Positions 26,301-33,552 of a DNA stretch of 64,000 bases are shown here, in pieces. Source of the DNA: Azonexus sp. (lineage in GTDB: Bacteria > Pseudomonadota > Gammaproteobacteria > Burkholderiales > Rhodocyclaceae); contig NZ_JAKLLH010000016.1 in assembly GCF_023150235.1 (NCBI RefSeq), positions 1 through 64,000 on the forward strand, written 5' to 3'. Under the pieces are notes generated by a model. The model was not told where the DNA came from and searched no databases. It saw only the letters and a list, made by a program, of their open reading frames with translations. How positions within the stretch are numbered: the first letter of the stretch is position 1; each line of letters starts with the position of its first letter. Made by a program: the position numbers and the translations under genes.

Positions 26301-26410
26301 AGTTCGGAAACCGGCAAGGCCCGGTAGCCAAGGATGCCGAAGACCAGAATCGCGGCCATCAGCAGCGTCGTCATCACCGGACGACGTATGCACAATTCGG
26401 GCAGATTCAT
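23318..26410 (-). CDS. RND-family multidrug efflux permease (MdtB/MdtC/AcrB type)
   Basis: 1030 residues, the full length of HAE1-type inner-membrane permeases. It exports drugs or solvents by proton antiport through a tripartite pump. The N-terminal helix and PTISVSASLPGA segment, the TM4 proton-relay aspartates (GFVVDDAIVMLEN) and the TM10 lysine (LIGIVKKNAIMMIDFA) are all present. The sequence is closer in style to MdtB/MdtC than to AcrB. It lies nine bases downstream of its adaptor gene. No outer-membrane channel gene is adjacent, so a TolC-like partner must be encoded elsewhere. Confidence 0.94.
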   Translation of the reverse strand: MNLPELCIRRPVMTTLLMAAILVFGILGYRALPVSELPAVDFPTISVSASLPGAAPETMAAAVATPLEGQFSTIAGLESMNSTSAQGSTTITMQFALSRDIDAAAQDVQSAISAALRKLPPNMPTPPSFRKVNPADSPIFYIAMSSETLPLSLVHEYAETQLAQRLSTIPGVAQVQIYGSQKYAVRVQANPDQLAARGIGLDELQQAIAQGNVNQPVGQLDGSRQTFALKDNGQLSNAAAYRPLIVSWKNGAPVRLEDVATPIDSVENIRIASWHIDKRAIVLAIQRQPGANTIETVDAIKNVLPAFQAKLPAALTMKVLFDRSHSIRDAIEDVQFTLVLSGFLVIMVILLFLRNLSATVIPSLALPISVVGTFAVMHLLGYSLDNLSLLALTLSVGFVVDDAIVMLENIIRHVEAGETPFQAAIKGAGEIGFTIISMTLSLIAVFIPVLFMQGIVGRLLNEFAVTICVAILVSGFVSLTLTPMLCSRYVRHAEPDAHGRIFMLFERFFAALLAGYEKSLRWSLAHKRSVLASFFATIGLSVWLFTLVPKDFLPSGDSGQIIAFTEGAQDASFASMVQHQRMVAEIVAQDPDIASFMSAVGAGGIRPTANTGTVFMILKPRSERSSTPDQIIQRLRPKLAQVPGIKVYMQNPPVIRIGGQVTAAQYQYTLQSTDLDELYQWTGTLTQKIRQLPGFVDVANNLNNLSPVVGVEVDRDKLSALGLSFAQVEDALQSAFSARQVSTIYGSSAQYQVILEVAPEYQADPQVLARLYVRGGGKLIPLDTVARFTKKTQALTVNHQGQLPSVTISFNLLPGVSLGDAVDRIKALESEISVPASLATSLQGTAQAFQSSLQGLGVLLLVAVLVVYLVLGILYESFIHPLTILSGLPSAGLGALITLLLFKVDLSLYAFVGVILLIGIVKKNAIMMIDFALEKRRKDGADAYTAIYQASVIRFRPIMMTTMAALVGTLPIALGIGAGAEVRQPLGLAVVGGLLLSQVLTLYLTPVIYLYLDRYTRDEAVAAGQEKNLV

Positions 26411-26419
26411 CGCGGCTCC

Positions 26420-27673
26420 TTAACGGACGCTGGCGCCGGTGGCGGCCTTGCCCGGCGTGGCGGAACCCTGCCCGGCTGCTGGCTCGCCCTCCTTGGTTTT
26501 CCCGGTAGCGTTATCTGCGGCTTTTTCGACAGGCTTCTCGGTACCCTTATCCCCGATCTTTTCCTTGACGCGGATCGCGGCTCCCGGCGTCAGCCGTAAC
26601 TGGCCATCGGTCACCACTGCCTCGCCGGCCACCAAGCCCTGGCCAATCGCCGATTTGCCCTGATGGCTGGCCAGCACCTCGATCTTGCGCATCTCGACCG
26701 TGTCATCGGTCTTGGCGACGTACAGGAAGTTGCCGTTTGCTCCCTGCTGTACCGCCTCGTTGGGGACCAGCACGGCATCGGCAAGCCGTTCCAGCGTGGT
26801 GCTGACGTTGATGAACTGCCCCGGCGTCAATTGGCCGCGCGGGTTATCGAACACCGCTTTCATCACGATGGTGCCGGTCGCCGGGTCGACTGCATTGTCG
26901 ATGAAGCGCACTTTGCCGTGCAGCTCTTCGCTCTTGCTGCCGGGCACGCTCAGTTGCACGGTCAACGGCCCCTGGGCCAGACTTTGGCGCAGGCGGCTCA
27001 GATGCCGCTCGGGCACCGAGAAGGTCACGTACAACGGATCGACCCGATTGACCACGGCCAGCGCCGTGTCGTTGGTCTTGACCGCCGAACCGGGGAAGAC
27101 CAGGCGAGCGCCGACCACGCCGGCAAACGGTGCGCGGATGGTGGTGTAGGAAAGCTGCAGTCGGGCGAGTTCCAGCGCTGCCCGGTCGGCCTTCAGCGTT
27201 GCCGCGACCGCCATTTCGTTGGTCCGCATCTCGTTGAGTTTTTCGTCCGAGACAAAACCGCGGGCCTTGAGCCCGGCATGGCGTTCGACATCGGCGTGCG
27301 CCTTGGCCAGCTGCGCCTCGTCGCGAGCCACCACTGCCTCGGCTTGCGCCACCCTGGCGGCAAAATCACCGGGATCGAGCTGGAGCAGGACTTCGCCCTT
27401 CTTCACCGCCTGACCTTCGGTATACCGCACGGCCTGGACCTGGCCGTCGACCCGCGACTTGAGGGTTACCCCCTCCCAGGCTTCGGCTCGCCCGACCGTG
27501 TTCAGCAGCAAGGGCATCTCGCTCAATTCGGCTTTGGCGACCGTTACCGGGACTGGCCCCGGCTTGGCGGGAAGCTTCCTGCCATTACCCTCCTGGCGTC
27601 CATACCAGAACCCCCCGGCGGCAAGCACGGCGACGAGAATGAAGGCAGGCAGGATGCGGCGGGAGGCAATCAT
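26420..27673 (-). CDS. RND efflux periplasmic adaptor (membrane fusion protein)
   Basis: 417 residues from the ATG at 27673, with GGAAG just upstream; an in-frame ATG at 27703 would add ten residues. There is an N-terminal membrane anchor (ILPAFILVAVLAAGGFWY), a lipoyl-like half motif (SRVDGQVQAVRYTEGQAVKKGEVLLQLDP), a coiled-coil hairpin and the second lipoyl half (LSYTTIRAPFAGVVG). The C-terminal 45 residues are a low-complexity Lys/Ala/Gly/Thr-rich tail not seen in typical MdtA. It bridges the permease and an outer-membrane channel. Confidence 0.92.
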   Translation of the reverse strand: MIASRRILPAFILVAVLAAGGFWYGRQEGNGRKLPAKPGPVPVTVAKAELSEMPLLLNTVGRAEAWEGVTLKSRVDGQVQAVRYTEGQAVKKGEVLLQLDPGDFAARVAQAEAVVARDEAQLAKAHADVERHAGLKARGFVSDEKLNEMRTNEMAVAATLKADRAALELARLQLSYTTIRAPFAGVVGARLVFPGSAVKTNDTALAVVNRVDPLYVTFSVPERHLSRLRQSLAQGPLTVQLSVPGSKSEELHGKVRFIDNAVDPATGTIVMKAVFDNPRGQLTPGQFINVSTTLERLADAVLVPNEAVQQGANGNFLYVAKTDDTVEMRKIEVLASHQGKSAIGQGLVAGEAVVTDGQLRLTPGAAIRVKEKIGDKGTEKPVEKAADNATGKTKEGEPAAGQGSATPGKAATGASVR

Positions 27674-27721
27674 GGTGCTTCCAGAGTCCGGAAAAAAGAG
27701 CATTTGAACACAAAAAACCTT

Positions 27722-27752
27722 TTAACAACAATGGTTTTTTACATTTTGTTAA
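27722..27752. promoter_or_regulatory. AT-rich inverted repeat in the RND operon promoter region
   Basis: TTAACAA and TTGTTAA face each other across 17 bp in the only AT-rich stretch of this area, about 50-80 bp upstream of the adaptor ATG. It may be the operator of an unlinked repressor; no regulator gene is adjacent. Confidence 0.35.
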
Positions 27753-27797
27753 AGTAGATAATCAGCTCTGGACCAGCCGAAGGGGAATGAAAAACAA

Positions 27798-28349
27798 CTA
27801 CTCGATGCTGCGATACAGCACTTCGAGAATATCGATTTCGCGGACACCGGCAGGGCTTTGAAAGCGCACCGTATCGCCCTCCCGTGCCTTGATCAAGGCA
27901 CGGGCCAGGGGAGAAATCCAGCTGATACGCCCGCGCGAGGCATCGGCTTCGTCAACCCCGACGATGGCATAGGTGTTTTCACTACCGTCACTGTCGGCCA
28001 CCGTGACGCTGGCACCAAAAAATATCTGGTCGTTGCGCCCCTGACGCAAAGGATCAACCACCTCGGCGACGTCCAGACGCTTGGTGAGAAAGCGGATGCG
28101 CCGGTCGATTTCGCGCAGGCGCCGCTTGCCGTAGATATAGTCGCCGTTTTCCGAGCGGTCGCCGTTCGAGGCTGCCCAGGCAACGACCTCCACCACTTGC
28201 GGCCGCTCGCGCTTGACCAGGTGTTCCAGTTCGTTCTTTAACCGGGCATGCCCGGCCGGCGTGATGTAATTGCGCACGCCCGCCGGCAGCTTCAATGAAG
28301 GTTCAACTTCATCGTCGTCATCGCTTTCGCGGACAAAGGCCTTGCTCAT
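27798..28349 (-). CDS. greB: Transcription elongation factor GreB
   Basis: 183 residues, about 25 longer than E. coli GreB because of an acidic N-terminus (MSKAFVRESDDDDEVEPS). It rescues backtracked RNA polymerase by stimulating transcript cleavage. The coiled-coil tip motif NGDRSENGDYIYGKRRLREIDRRI carries the acidic catalytic residues and is of GreB type. The C-terminal FKBP-like domain ends DTVRFQSPAGVREIDILEV. The ATG overlaps the upstream stop as TGATG, so it is coupled to the preceding small gene. Confidence 0.9.
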   Translation of the reverse strand: MSKAFVRESDDDDEVEPSLKLPAGVRNYITPAGHARLKNELEHLVKRERPQVVEVVAWAASNGDRSENGDYIYGKRRLREIDRRIRFLTKRLDVAEVVDPLRQGRNDQIFFGASVTVADSDGSENTYAIVGVDEADASRGRISWISPLARALIKAREGDTVRFQSPAGVREIDILEVLYRSIE

Positions 28350-28657
28350 CAATAACCGATGCTGTAGTTCCCGACGTCTACGCGAATCAACTCGCGACCG
28401 AGAATCGTGGCGGTATTGCGGGCAAACTGCTCGGCCCAAGTCTGCTGTTCGCGGAATCTTGCCTCGCCTGCATACTTGGCAACACTGAGAATGCGATCAA
28501 CCGCCAGGATTTTTCCGGTCGGCGTGGCCACATCGCATTCGAGCGAAACGAATTCACGCTCGAACCACTGACGAGCCTCGTCAGCAGCCCCTCCGGAGCT
28601 CAGCTTGTATTCAAATTCACGATCCTTGCCAAAAGCAACAATTACATGATGCTGCAT
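28349..28657 (-). CDS. Conserved-looking small protein of unknown function coupled to greB
   Basis: 102 residues, family not recognised. It has no signal peptide or membrane segment. The composition is mixed alpha/beta, with the centre rich in aromatic and acidic residues (ARQWFEREFVSLECD). GGAGGAG precedes the ATG with good spacing, and its stop overlaps the greB start (TGATG). This makes it very likely a real translated gene in an operon with greB. Confidence 0.7.
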   Translation of the reverse strand: MQHHVIVAFGKDREFEYKLSSGGAADEARQWFEREFVSLECDVATPTGKILAVDRILSVAKYAGEARFREQQTWAEQFARNTATILGRELIRVDVGNYSIGY

Positions 28658-28730
28658 GGTGTTCTCCTCCGTTATTGATTAAATTGCAGGTTTATTCTAG
28701 CAAAACATCGCTTGCTGTCAGGAGTCGTAC

Positions 28731-28952
28731 ATGGCGCTGCAACCGCTCTGCGAAGAAGAAATACAACAGATCCGCACCCAGCTGCTCGAACTGCGGCTTG
28801 AACACCGTGACCTGGATCAGGTCATCGAATGTCTGCTGGCACACATACCCTGCGACGAACTGCTGATACGCCGCATCAAGAAGCGCAAGCTGGCGCTCAA
28901 GGACCGGATACGTCAGCTTGAGGAAATGCTGGTTCCCGACATCCTGGCCTGA
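28731..28952 (+). CDS. YdcH-like (DUF465) small coiled-coil protein
   Basis: 73 residues, highly helical. The C-terminal RRIKKRKLALKDRIRQLEEML matches the DUF465/YdcH family, in which L(K)KxKLxLKDEI is the hallmark. The function is unknown. CAGGAG precedes the ATG. It is divergent from the greB pair and converges with the phosphate transporter, sharing a hairpin in the short gap. Confidence 0.75.
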   Translation: MALQPLCEEEIQQIRTQLLELRLEHRDLDQVIECLLAHIPCDELLIRRIKKRKLALKDRIRQLEEMLVPDILA

Positions 28953-28975
28953 AAAAACCCGGCCAGTACCGGGCT
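28952..28975 (-). terminator. Rho-independent terminator of the pit operon
   Basis: On the minus strand CCCGG-N6-CCGGG is followed by TTTTTT. It lies about 22 bases after the pit stop and touches the end of the convergent DUF465 gene, which it may also help terminate. Confidence 0.75.
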
Positions 28976-28996
28976 TGATGACGGAAAGTCGGCGGT

Positions 28997-30004
28997 TTAC
29001 AGGATCAGGGTGCCGAGATACCAGGCAATGGCAGCCATCAGGGCGCTACAGGGAACGGTGAGTATCCAGGCCCAGACGATGCCGCCGGCAACTCCCCAGC
29101 GCACGCGCCGGGTGCCACGTGTCGAACCGACGCCGGCAATGGCCCCAGTAATGGTGTGGGTGGTTGAAACCGGGATGCCGAAGGCGCTGGCCATGAACAG
29201 GGTGACGGCGCCGCCGCTGTTGGCACAGAAGCCCCGAGCCTGGTTGAGCTTGGTAATACGGTTGCCCATGGTCTTGACGATGCGCCAGCCACCGAACATC
29301 GTTCCCAGGCCCATCGCGGCATAACAAGAGAAGACCACCCAGCTCGGGACCGGCTCATTGCCCTGTGAAATTCCGGCAGCGATCAGCAACATCCAGATGA
29401 TGCCTACCGTTTTTTGGGCATCGTTACCGCCATGCCCGAGACTGTAGGCGGCAGCCGAAAGCAGCTGGAAGCGGCGAAAATGTTTGTCCACCTTGCGGGC
29501 AGCCATGTTGCGACATAGCCAGGAGACGAGCACCATCAGCGCTCCACCGATCACGAAACCGAACAGTGGGGCGATGAAGATGAAGGCAATGATCTTGAGT
29601 ACTCCGGAGGTGACAAGACCGGCAAAACCAGCCTTGGCCACGGCAGCGCCAACCAGGCCGCCGACCAGCGCATGCGACGACGACGAGGGAATGCCGTAGT
29701 ACCAAGTAATCACGTTCCAGACAATGGCGCCGACCAAGGCGCCGAAAATGATGTAGTGATCGACAATGGCTGGATCGATAGTGCCCTTGCCGATGGTGGA
29801 AGCGACTTTCAACTGGAACAGGAAGTAGGCGAGAAAGTTGAAGGCCGCCGCCCAGATGACTGCCTGGTGCGGCTTGAGAACACGGGTGGAGACGATGGTG
29901 GCAATCGAGTTCGCCGCATCGTGGAAGCCGTTCATGAAATCGAACAGCAGGGCCACGACGACCAGCGTGACGACGACCCAAAGACTGATTTGCAAGGAAT
30001 CCAT
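28997..30004 (-). CDS. Inorganic phosphate transporter, PiT family
   Basis: 335 residues with about ten membrane helices; shorter than E. coli PitA but typical of the Pit proteins that pair with DUF47. The N-terminal FDFMNGFHDAANSIATIVSTR and internal GHGGNDAQKTVGIIWM are the two PiT signature repeats (GxxDAANxxAT and GxNDAQK). It should import metal-phosphate by proton symport in the inner membrane. It lies 12 bases downstream of the DUF47 gene. Confidence 0.95.
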   Translation of the reverse strand: MDSLQISLWVVVTLVVVALLFDFMNGFHDAANSIATIVSTRVLKPHQAVIWAAAFNFLAYFLFQLKVASTIGKGTIDPAIVDHYIIFGALVGAIVWNVITWYYGIPSSSSHALVGGLVGAAVAKAGFAGLVTSGVLKIIAFIFIAPLFGFVIGGALMVLVSWLCRNMAARKVDKHFRRFQLLSAAAYSLGHGGNDAQKTVGIIWMLLIAAGISQGNEPVPSWVVFSCYAAMGLGTMFGGWRIVKTMGNRITKLNQARGFCANSGGAVTLFMASAFGIPVSTTHTITGAIAGVGSTRGTRRVRWGVAGGIVWAWILTVPCSALMAAIAWYLGTLIL

Positions 30005-30016
30005 TGCGCTTCCCGC

Positions 30017-30655
30017 TCAGGAGTTTTCGAGAACGATGGCTTCGATGGTGCCGGCGACGTCCTTGCAGCGGTCGGTGACGCTTTCGAGCAGTTCGTAGAT
30101 TTCCTTCAGCTTGATCAACTGGCGGACGTCGGATTCCTCGCGGAAGAGGCGCGACATGGCTTCGCGCAGGATACGGTCGGCGTCGGATTCGAGTTCGTCG
30201 ATTTCATTGCACTTGCGCAGGATGGTCGGCGCGTTGTCCATGCTGTGCAGCAGCTTGACCACGGCCCGGACGCTGGTACAGCATTGGTCGCTGACATCGG
30301 CGAGTCGCTTGGCATCCTGCGGCACCTGCTTGATATCGTAGAGCGCCATCGACTCGGCCACGTCCTGGATTACGTCCAGGATATTGTCCATGTCACTGAT
30401 CAAGGTATGGATTTCATCCCGGTCGAACGGCGTGATGAAGGAAGTGTGCAGTTGAGCGAGCGTATCGTGCGTAATCTTGTCGGCCTCGCGCTCGAGGCGA
30501 TCGATCCGGTCGGCATGAGCCGTGGCCTTTTCCGGTGTATCGACCAGCGCATTGATCAGGGCGGACAACTCGCCGCCACCCTCGGCGATCAGGTCCGCAT
30601 GCGCGTTGAATAGATCGAAATACTTGCCCTCCTTGGGCATCAGGCGACCGAACAT
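30017..30655 (-). CDS. DUF47 (PhoU-like) partner of the Pit transporter
   Basis: 212 residues, an all-helical PhoU-like protein of the DUF47 family. It begins MFGRLMPKEGKYFDLF and contains the family's acidic metal-binding runs (DRLEREADKITHDT and NEIDELESDADRIL). It probably regulates the adjacent low-affinity phosphate transporter. Two CTGTCA(C/T) elements 22 bp apart lie just before the ATG, at Pho-box-like spacing but with a poor middle element, so PhoB control is only a possibility. Confidence 0.9.
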   Translation of the reverse strand: MFGRLMPKEGKYFDLFNAHADLIAEGGGELSALINALVDTPEKATAHADRIDRLEREADKITHDTLAQLHTSFITPFDRDEIHTLISDMDNILDVIQDVAESMALYDIKQVPQDAKRLADVSDQCCTSVRAVVKLLHSMDNAPTILRKCNEIDELESDADRILREAMSRLFREESDVRQLIKLKEIYELLESVTDRCKDVAGTIEAIVLENS

Positions 30656-30831
30656 GACAGTTCCGTTAAGTTATTGTGACAGTCAGCGATTCTAACACGC
30701 ACCCCCTTCCAGAGCCCTCCCGATCCCGGCTTCTCCGCCCTCTTCCCGCCTCTCGCTTTCGCCCAAGGAGGGGCTTTTGCCATAATCCGGCCCCGGAACC
30801 GGCCCATTGCCCGCCAGGTCGAAGCAATCTC

Positions 30832-30859
30832 TTGGCGCGGTGGACGAGACCGCTACAAT
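30832..30859 (+). promoter_or_regulatory. Sigma70-like promoter giving a probable leaderless transcript
   Basis: TTGGCG (-35) and TACAAT (-10) are separated by 16 bp. The -10 ends six bases before the ATG at 30866, so transcription should start at or within a base or two of the ATG. There is no Shine-Dalgarno sequence. Confidence 0.55.
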
Positions 30860-30865
30860 ACGCCC

Positions 30866-31198
30866 ATGCCCGACCTCGCAATTCCCGTCGATACCTTCGG
30901 CGACCCCTTCGACATCGCAAGCCTGCCCTTGCCGCGCCCCGCCGTCGGCTACGGCGTTCAGCGCCTCGATACCGACTGCCTGCTCGACCGTGGCAGCGGT
31001 CATTTCCTGCCTGTACGCGATATACGCCTGCAAGCCTGTTTCGAGACCTTTGCCGCCGCCCACGCTGCCGCCGGCATCTGGCTGCATGAAACGGCCACGC
31101 CGACAAACGACCACGATCTCGCCATCGTCCCGCTCGGCTACGACCAAGGCCTGCAACGCCCGATCCTGATCCTCGGCGTCATCCGTAGCGAACCCTGA
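30866..31198 (+). CDS. Small protein of unknown function, probably from a leaderless mRNA
   Basis: 110 residues, family not recognised. There is no signal peptide or membrane helix; it is rich in Leu, Asp, Pro and Ala. The frame is open with codon use like its neighbours. Support comes from the well-formed promoter ending at the start codon and from the lack of a competing frame. It is flanked by the divergent Pit/DUF47 operon and the long leader of deaD. Confidence 0.5.
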   Translation: MPDLAIPVDTFGDPFDIASLPLPRPAVGYGVQRLDTDCLLDRGSGHFLPVRDIRLQACFETFAAAHAAAGIWLHETATPTNDHDLAIVPLGYDQGLQRPILILGVIRSEP

Positions 31199-31506
31199 AC
31201 GAGAGGGCCGCCGCACCCCGATCACCCTCCGGCGTATCGCCGCTAGCCGTGGCGGGAAAAAAAATGTAGAATAATCAGTTCAATGCGTTGATGTTTCGCC
31301 CGCAGTCATTCCGCGCAGCCGCCGGTATCACAGGTTTTTGAGCAGGTCACACCCGCATTTACTCATTGAAGCAATCAATCATTCGTTCCCCGGCATGGCT
31401 GCGTCGGGGTCACCCAGGACGCCCGCTTGAGCGGGCCTTGTGCGCACCGACCACCGCCCTTCATCGAAGCGGGCCGTGGTCGTCGTCGTGCTGAAAGGAA
31501 ACACCG
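31199..31506 (+). other. Long untranslated leader region of deaD
   Basis: 308 bases without a gene. It contains an AT-rich patch (GGGAAAAAAAATGTAGAATAATC, about 31254-31276) that can serve as a promoter. Closer to deaD there are two strong hairpins (CCCCG...CGGGG, 31388-31409; GCCCGC-TTGA-GCGGGC, 31421-31436). A structured leader fits autoregulation or cold-shock control of DeaD/CsdA helicases, but the mechanism is inferred. GAAAGGA precedes the deaD ATG. Confidence 0.55.
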
Positions 31507-33330
31507 ATGACGACTCCCGTCGAAAGCTTTGCCGATCTCGGCCTCAGCGAATCGCTGCTGAAAACCCTCTCCGAAATCGGTTACGAAACCCCCTCGCCGA
31601 TCCAGGCGCAATGCATCCCCATCCTGCTCGACGGTCACGACATCCTCGGCATGGCGCAGACCGGCACCGGCAAGACCGCCGCCTTCGCACTGCCGCTGAT
31701 GGAAACCATCGACATCAAGGTCAATAAGCCGCAAGCGCTGATCCTGACCCCGACCCGCGAACTCGCGATCCAGGTCGCCGAAGCCCTGCAGAGCTACGCC
31801 AAGAACCTGCCCGGCTTCCACGTGCTGCCGATCTACGGTGGCCAGAGCTACACCATCCAGCTCAAGCAGCTGGCACGCGGCGCCCACGTCATCGTCGGCA
31901 CGCCGGGCCGGGTCATGGACCACCTCGAGCGCAAGACGCTCAACCTCGACAGCCTGAAGACCCTGGTCCTCGACGAAGCCGACGAAATGCTGCGCATGGG
32001 CTTCATCGACGACGTCGAGTGGATTCTCGAACGTACCCCGGAACAGCACCAGACTGCGCTGTTCTCGGCGACCATGCCCGAGCAGATCCGCCGCGTCGCC
32101 CAGAAGTATCTGGTCGAACCGCGTGAAATCAAGATCAAGGCCGCGACCGCCACGGTCGCCGCAATCCGCCAGGTGTACTGGCAGGTTTCCGGCATGCACA
32201 AGCTCGATGCGCTGACCCGCATCCTCGAAGTCGAGGAAGATTTCGACGCCGCGATCATCTTCGTCCGCACCAAGACCGCCACCGTCGAACTGGCCGACAA
32301 GCTCTCCGCCCGCGGCTACGCCGCCGCTGCGCTGAACGGCGACTTGAACCAGCAGATGCGCGAACGCGTCATCGATCAGTTGAAGTCCGGCGCGCTGGAT
32401 ATCGTCATCGCCACCGACGTCGCCGCCCGCGGCATCGACGTGCCGCGCGTCAGCCACGTCGTCAACTACGACATTCCGTACGACACCGAAGCCTACGTGC
32501 ACCGCATCGGCCGTACCGGCCGCGCCGGCCGCAACGGCAACGCGATCCTGTTCGTGGCACCGCGCGAAATCCGCATGCTGCGCACCATCGAGCGCGCCAC
32601 CCGCCAGCCGATCGCACCGCTGACCCTGCCCTCGCGCGCCGACGTCACCAACAAGCGCGTGGCTTCCTTCAAGGAAAAGATCGCCGAAGTGATGAATGCC
32701 GAGGGCCTCGATTTCTTCAGCAACATCGTTGCCCAGATTTGCGAAGAACATAACGTCGGCGCCGAGGAAGTTGCCGCCGCGCTGGCGATGATGGCGCAGG
32801 AAGGCAAGCCGCTGCAGGTCGCCGGCGAAGATCCCCCGCCGCCGCGCGCTTTCGACCGCAACGAGCGCGGCAACGACCGCCGTCCAGCCAGTTTCGGCGA
32901 CCGCGCCGAGCGCAAGCCGCGCTTCGAGCGCGATGGCGAACGCAGCGAACGCCCGCGTTTCGACGACCGGGGCGAGCGCCCGCGCCGCGAAGACCGCCCG
33001 CCCCGCCCGGCACCGGCCGGCGACATGGTCCGCTACCGGATCGATGTCGGCCGGGAGCATGGCGTCGAAGTACGCGACATCGTCGGCGCGATCGCCAACG
33101 AAGCCGGCATCGAAAGCCGCTTCATCGGCCGCATCGGTCTCTACGAGGAATCGAGCACCGTCGAACTACCGGCCGGCATGCCGCATGAAGCCGCCAATGC
33201 CCTGAAGCGCACCCGCATCCGCGGCGTGCCGATCAACCTGCGCATCGACGAAGGCCGCCCCGGCGGCGGTTTCGCACCGCGTGGCGACGGCGAACGCAAG
33301 TTCCGGAGAAAGCCGGGTAGCGATCTGTAA
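31507..33330 (+). CDS. deaD: DEAD-box ATP-dependent RNA helicase DeaD/CsdA
   Basis: 607 residues. The Q motif (TPSPIQAQCIP), Walker A (AQTGTGKTAAF), PTRELAIQ, DEAD, SAT, and the late motifs RGIDVPRVSHV and HRIGRTGRAGR are all present. After the core come a linker very rich in Arg, Asp, Glu and Phe (about 455-500) and a DbpA-like RNA-binding domain (VRYRIDVGREHGV...GVPINLRID). This layout is that of DeaD/CsdA, which acts in ribosome assembly and mRNA decay, especially in the cold. It has a long leader and its own terminator. Confidence 0.94.
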   Translation: MTTPVESFADLGLSESLLKTLSEIGYETPSPIQAQCIPILLDGHDILGMAQTGTGKTAAFALPLMETIDIKVNKPQALILTPTRELAIQVAEALQSYAKNLPGFHVLPIYGGQSYTIQLKQLARGAHVIVGTPGRVMDHLERKTLNLDSLKTLVLDEADEMLRMGFIDDVEWILERTPEQHQTALFSATMPEQIRRVAQKYLVEPREIKIKAATATVAAIRQVYWQVSGMHKLDALTRILEVEEDFDAAIIFVRTKTATVELADKLSARGYAAAALNGDLNQQMRERVIDQLKSGALDIVIATDVAARGIDVPRVSHVVNYDIPYDTEAYVHRIGRTGRAGRNGNAILFVAPREIRMLRTIERATRQPIAPLTLPSRADVTNKRVASFKEKIAEVMNAEGLDFFSNIVAQICEEHNVGAEEVAAALAMMAQEGKPLQVAGEDPPPPRAFDRNERGNDRRPASFGDRAERKPRFERDGERSERPRFDDRGERPRREDRPPRPAPAGDMVRYRIDVGREHGVEVRDIVGAIANEAGIESRFIGRIGLYEESSTVELPAGMPHEAANALKRTRIRGVPINLRIDEGRPGGGFAPRGDGERKFRRKPGSDL

Positions 33331-33405
33331 GCAGGAAGATTTCTGCCGCCATTGCGGTGAGCCCAGGGCTTGCACGCGGATGAATTCGGCAAAAATGCAA
33401 CAAGG

Positions 33406-33435
33406 GGGCCGCGCTTGCGTGGCCCTTTTCTTTTT
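33406..33435 (+). terminator. Rho-independent terminator of deaD
   Basis: GGGCCGCGC and GCGTGGCCC form a 9-bp stem with one G-T pair and a two-base loop, followed by TTTTCTTTTT. It isolates deaD from the heme-uptake-like operon. Confidence 0.85.
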
Positions 33436-33461
33436 CGGGCTTCTCATTTGCCGCCCCGAGT

Positions 33462-33480
33462 GAAATAATAACGATTCTCA
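33462..33480. promoter_or_regulatory. Fur-like box upstream of the TonB receptor operon
   Basis: GAAATAATAACGATTCTCA resembles the Fur consensus (GATAATGATAATCATTATC), with ATAAT and ATTCTC half elements. It stands out as AT-rich in a GC-rich region and lies about 75 bp before the receptor ATG. Iron-repressed expression is inferred. Confidence 0.6.
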
Positions 33481-33552
33481 AATAAATTCAGCCAGCCACC
33501 CAGCCTTCGCCCGGTAGCCAGCCAGACCGAAAAACTCGATTTGGAGGTTTCC

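Noticed and set aside
30656-30690. Pho box upstream of the DUF47-pit operon
   Set aside because: Two CTGTCA elements are at suitable 22-bp spacing, but the middle element does not match and one overlaps the start codon region; too weak to list as a site.
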